A stretch of DNA of 25,579 nt from an uncultured Helicobacteraceae bacterium (GTDB lineage: Bacteria > Campylobacterota > Campylobacteria > Campylobacterales > Helicobacteraceae): assembly GCA_934728205.1 (NCBI GenBank), contig CAKVEH010000003.1, forward strand, positions 1 through 25,579, in the 5' to 3' direction. Under the pieces are notes generated by a model. The model worked only from the letters and a program-made list of their open reading frames with translations. It was not told the DNA's origin and did no database searches. Below are positions 25,440 through 25,579 of the stretch, piece after piece. Each line of letters starts with the position of its first letter. Within the stretch, counting starts at the first letter, position 1. A program made the position numbers and the translations under genes.

Positions 25440-25579
25440 ATGGCAAAAAATGACTTAATCGGTGGTGCATTGTGGGACGCATATAGCAAAAAAGTAGCAC
25501 AAAGAATGGACAACCCCACACATTTGGGCGTCATCACGCAAGAAATGGCGGATGAAAAAGGCGCGAAGCTAATCGTAGC
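25440..25579 (+). CDS. nifU: Fe-S cluster scaffold NifU (3' end outside window)
   Basis: Only the first 46 residues are visible: MAKNDLIGGALWDAYSKKV, then RMDNPTHLGVI and ADEKGAKLIV, which match the N-terminal IscU-like domain of Helicobacter NifU. The ligand cysteines lie beyond the window. The protein is the scaffold on which NifS-derived sulfur and iron form clusters. The start is the ATG at 25440, with AAGGA six bases upstream. It is cotranscribed with nifS in all likelihood. Confidence 0.93.
   Translation, partial: MAKNDLIGGALWDAYSKKVAQRMDNPTHLGVITQEMADEKGAKLIV

Overview
The window comes from a Campylobacterota chromosome, most likely an enterohepatic-type Helicobacter. The evidence is a nuo (complex I) cluster in which the usual nuoE and nuoF positions hold two short unrelated genes (the H. 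pylori HP1264/HP1265 and C. jejuni Cj1575c/Cj1574c arrangement), pflA directly behind nuoN, a NifS/NifU-type Fe-S pair used as housekeeping machinery, and recurrent TACAAT-like -10 boxes without clear -35 boxes. The exact species cannot be read from the sequence. No tRNA, rRNA, CRISPR array, transposase or prophage gene was seen.

Layout. (1) 1-4506, minus strand: a tightly packed run, in transcription order an outer-membrane beta-barrel protein, a small secreted Cys-containing protein, a methyl-accepting chemotaxis protein, cmoA and moaC (the last runs off the window). A TACAAT box upstream of the barrel gene could drive all five. (2) 4507-4860: the only gene-free stretch over 300 bases. It holds the barrel-gene promoter and a cluster of short direct repeats around a 78-bp imperfect palindrome. 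(3) 4861-6755, plus strand: an MHS-family MFS transporter and a translationally coupled small exported protein, converging on pflA at an A/T hairpin. (4) 6789-9161, minus: pflA, a periplasmic TPR protein of the flagellar motor, with its own promoter. (5) 9215-23308, minus: a 14-gene complex I operon, nuoA-B-C-D-(HP1264-like)-(HP1265-like)-G-H-I-J-K-L-M-N, nearly all genes overlapping or a few bases apart. (6) 23309-24247: smpB with short flanking regions that hold promoters and a candidate tiny plus-strand RNA. (7) 24248-25579, plus: nifS and the start of nifU.

Function. The nuo operon encodes a proton-pumping quinone reductase that keeps the membrane arm (A,H,J,K,L,M,N) and the connecting Fe-S arm (B,C,D,G,I) but has no NADH-binding NuoF or NuoE. 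In the related C. jejuni enzyme reduced flavodoxin is the reported electron source, with the HP1265-type subunit proposed as docking partner. The proton gradient it builds also powers the flagellar motor for which pflA supplies a scaffold. NifS/NifU build the Fe-S clusters that complex I needs in large number.

Starts were moved inward from the longest open frame for six genes (the small secreted protein, the MFS gene, nuoI, the HP1265-like gene, nuoB and, implicitly, moaC at its first ATG) where a Shine-Dalgarno sequence or an ATGA overlap decides the start. The most interesting loose ends are the palindromic repeat cluster, a G7 tract at the nuoJ/nuoK junction where one added G would fuse both genes, the two uncharacterised complex I subunits, the possible short RNA between smpB and nuoA, and an (AT)7 tract before the small secreted gene.
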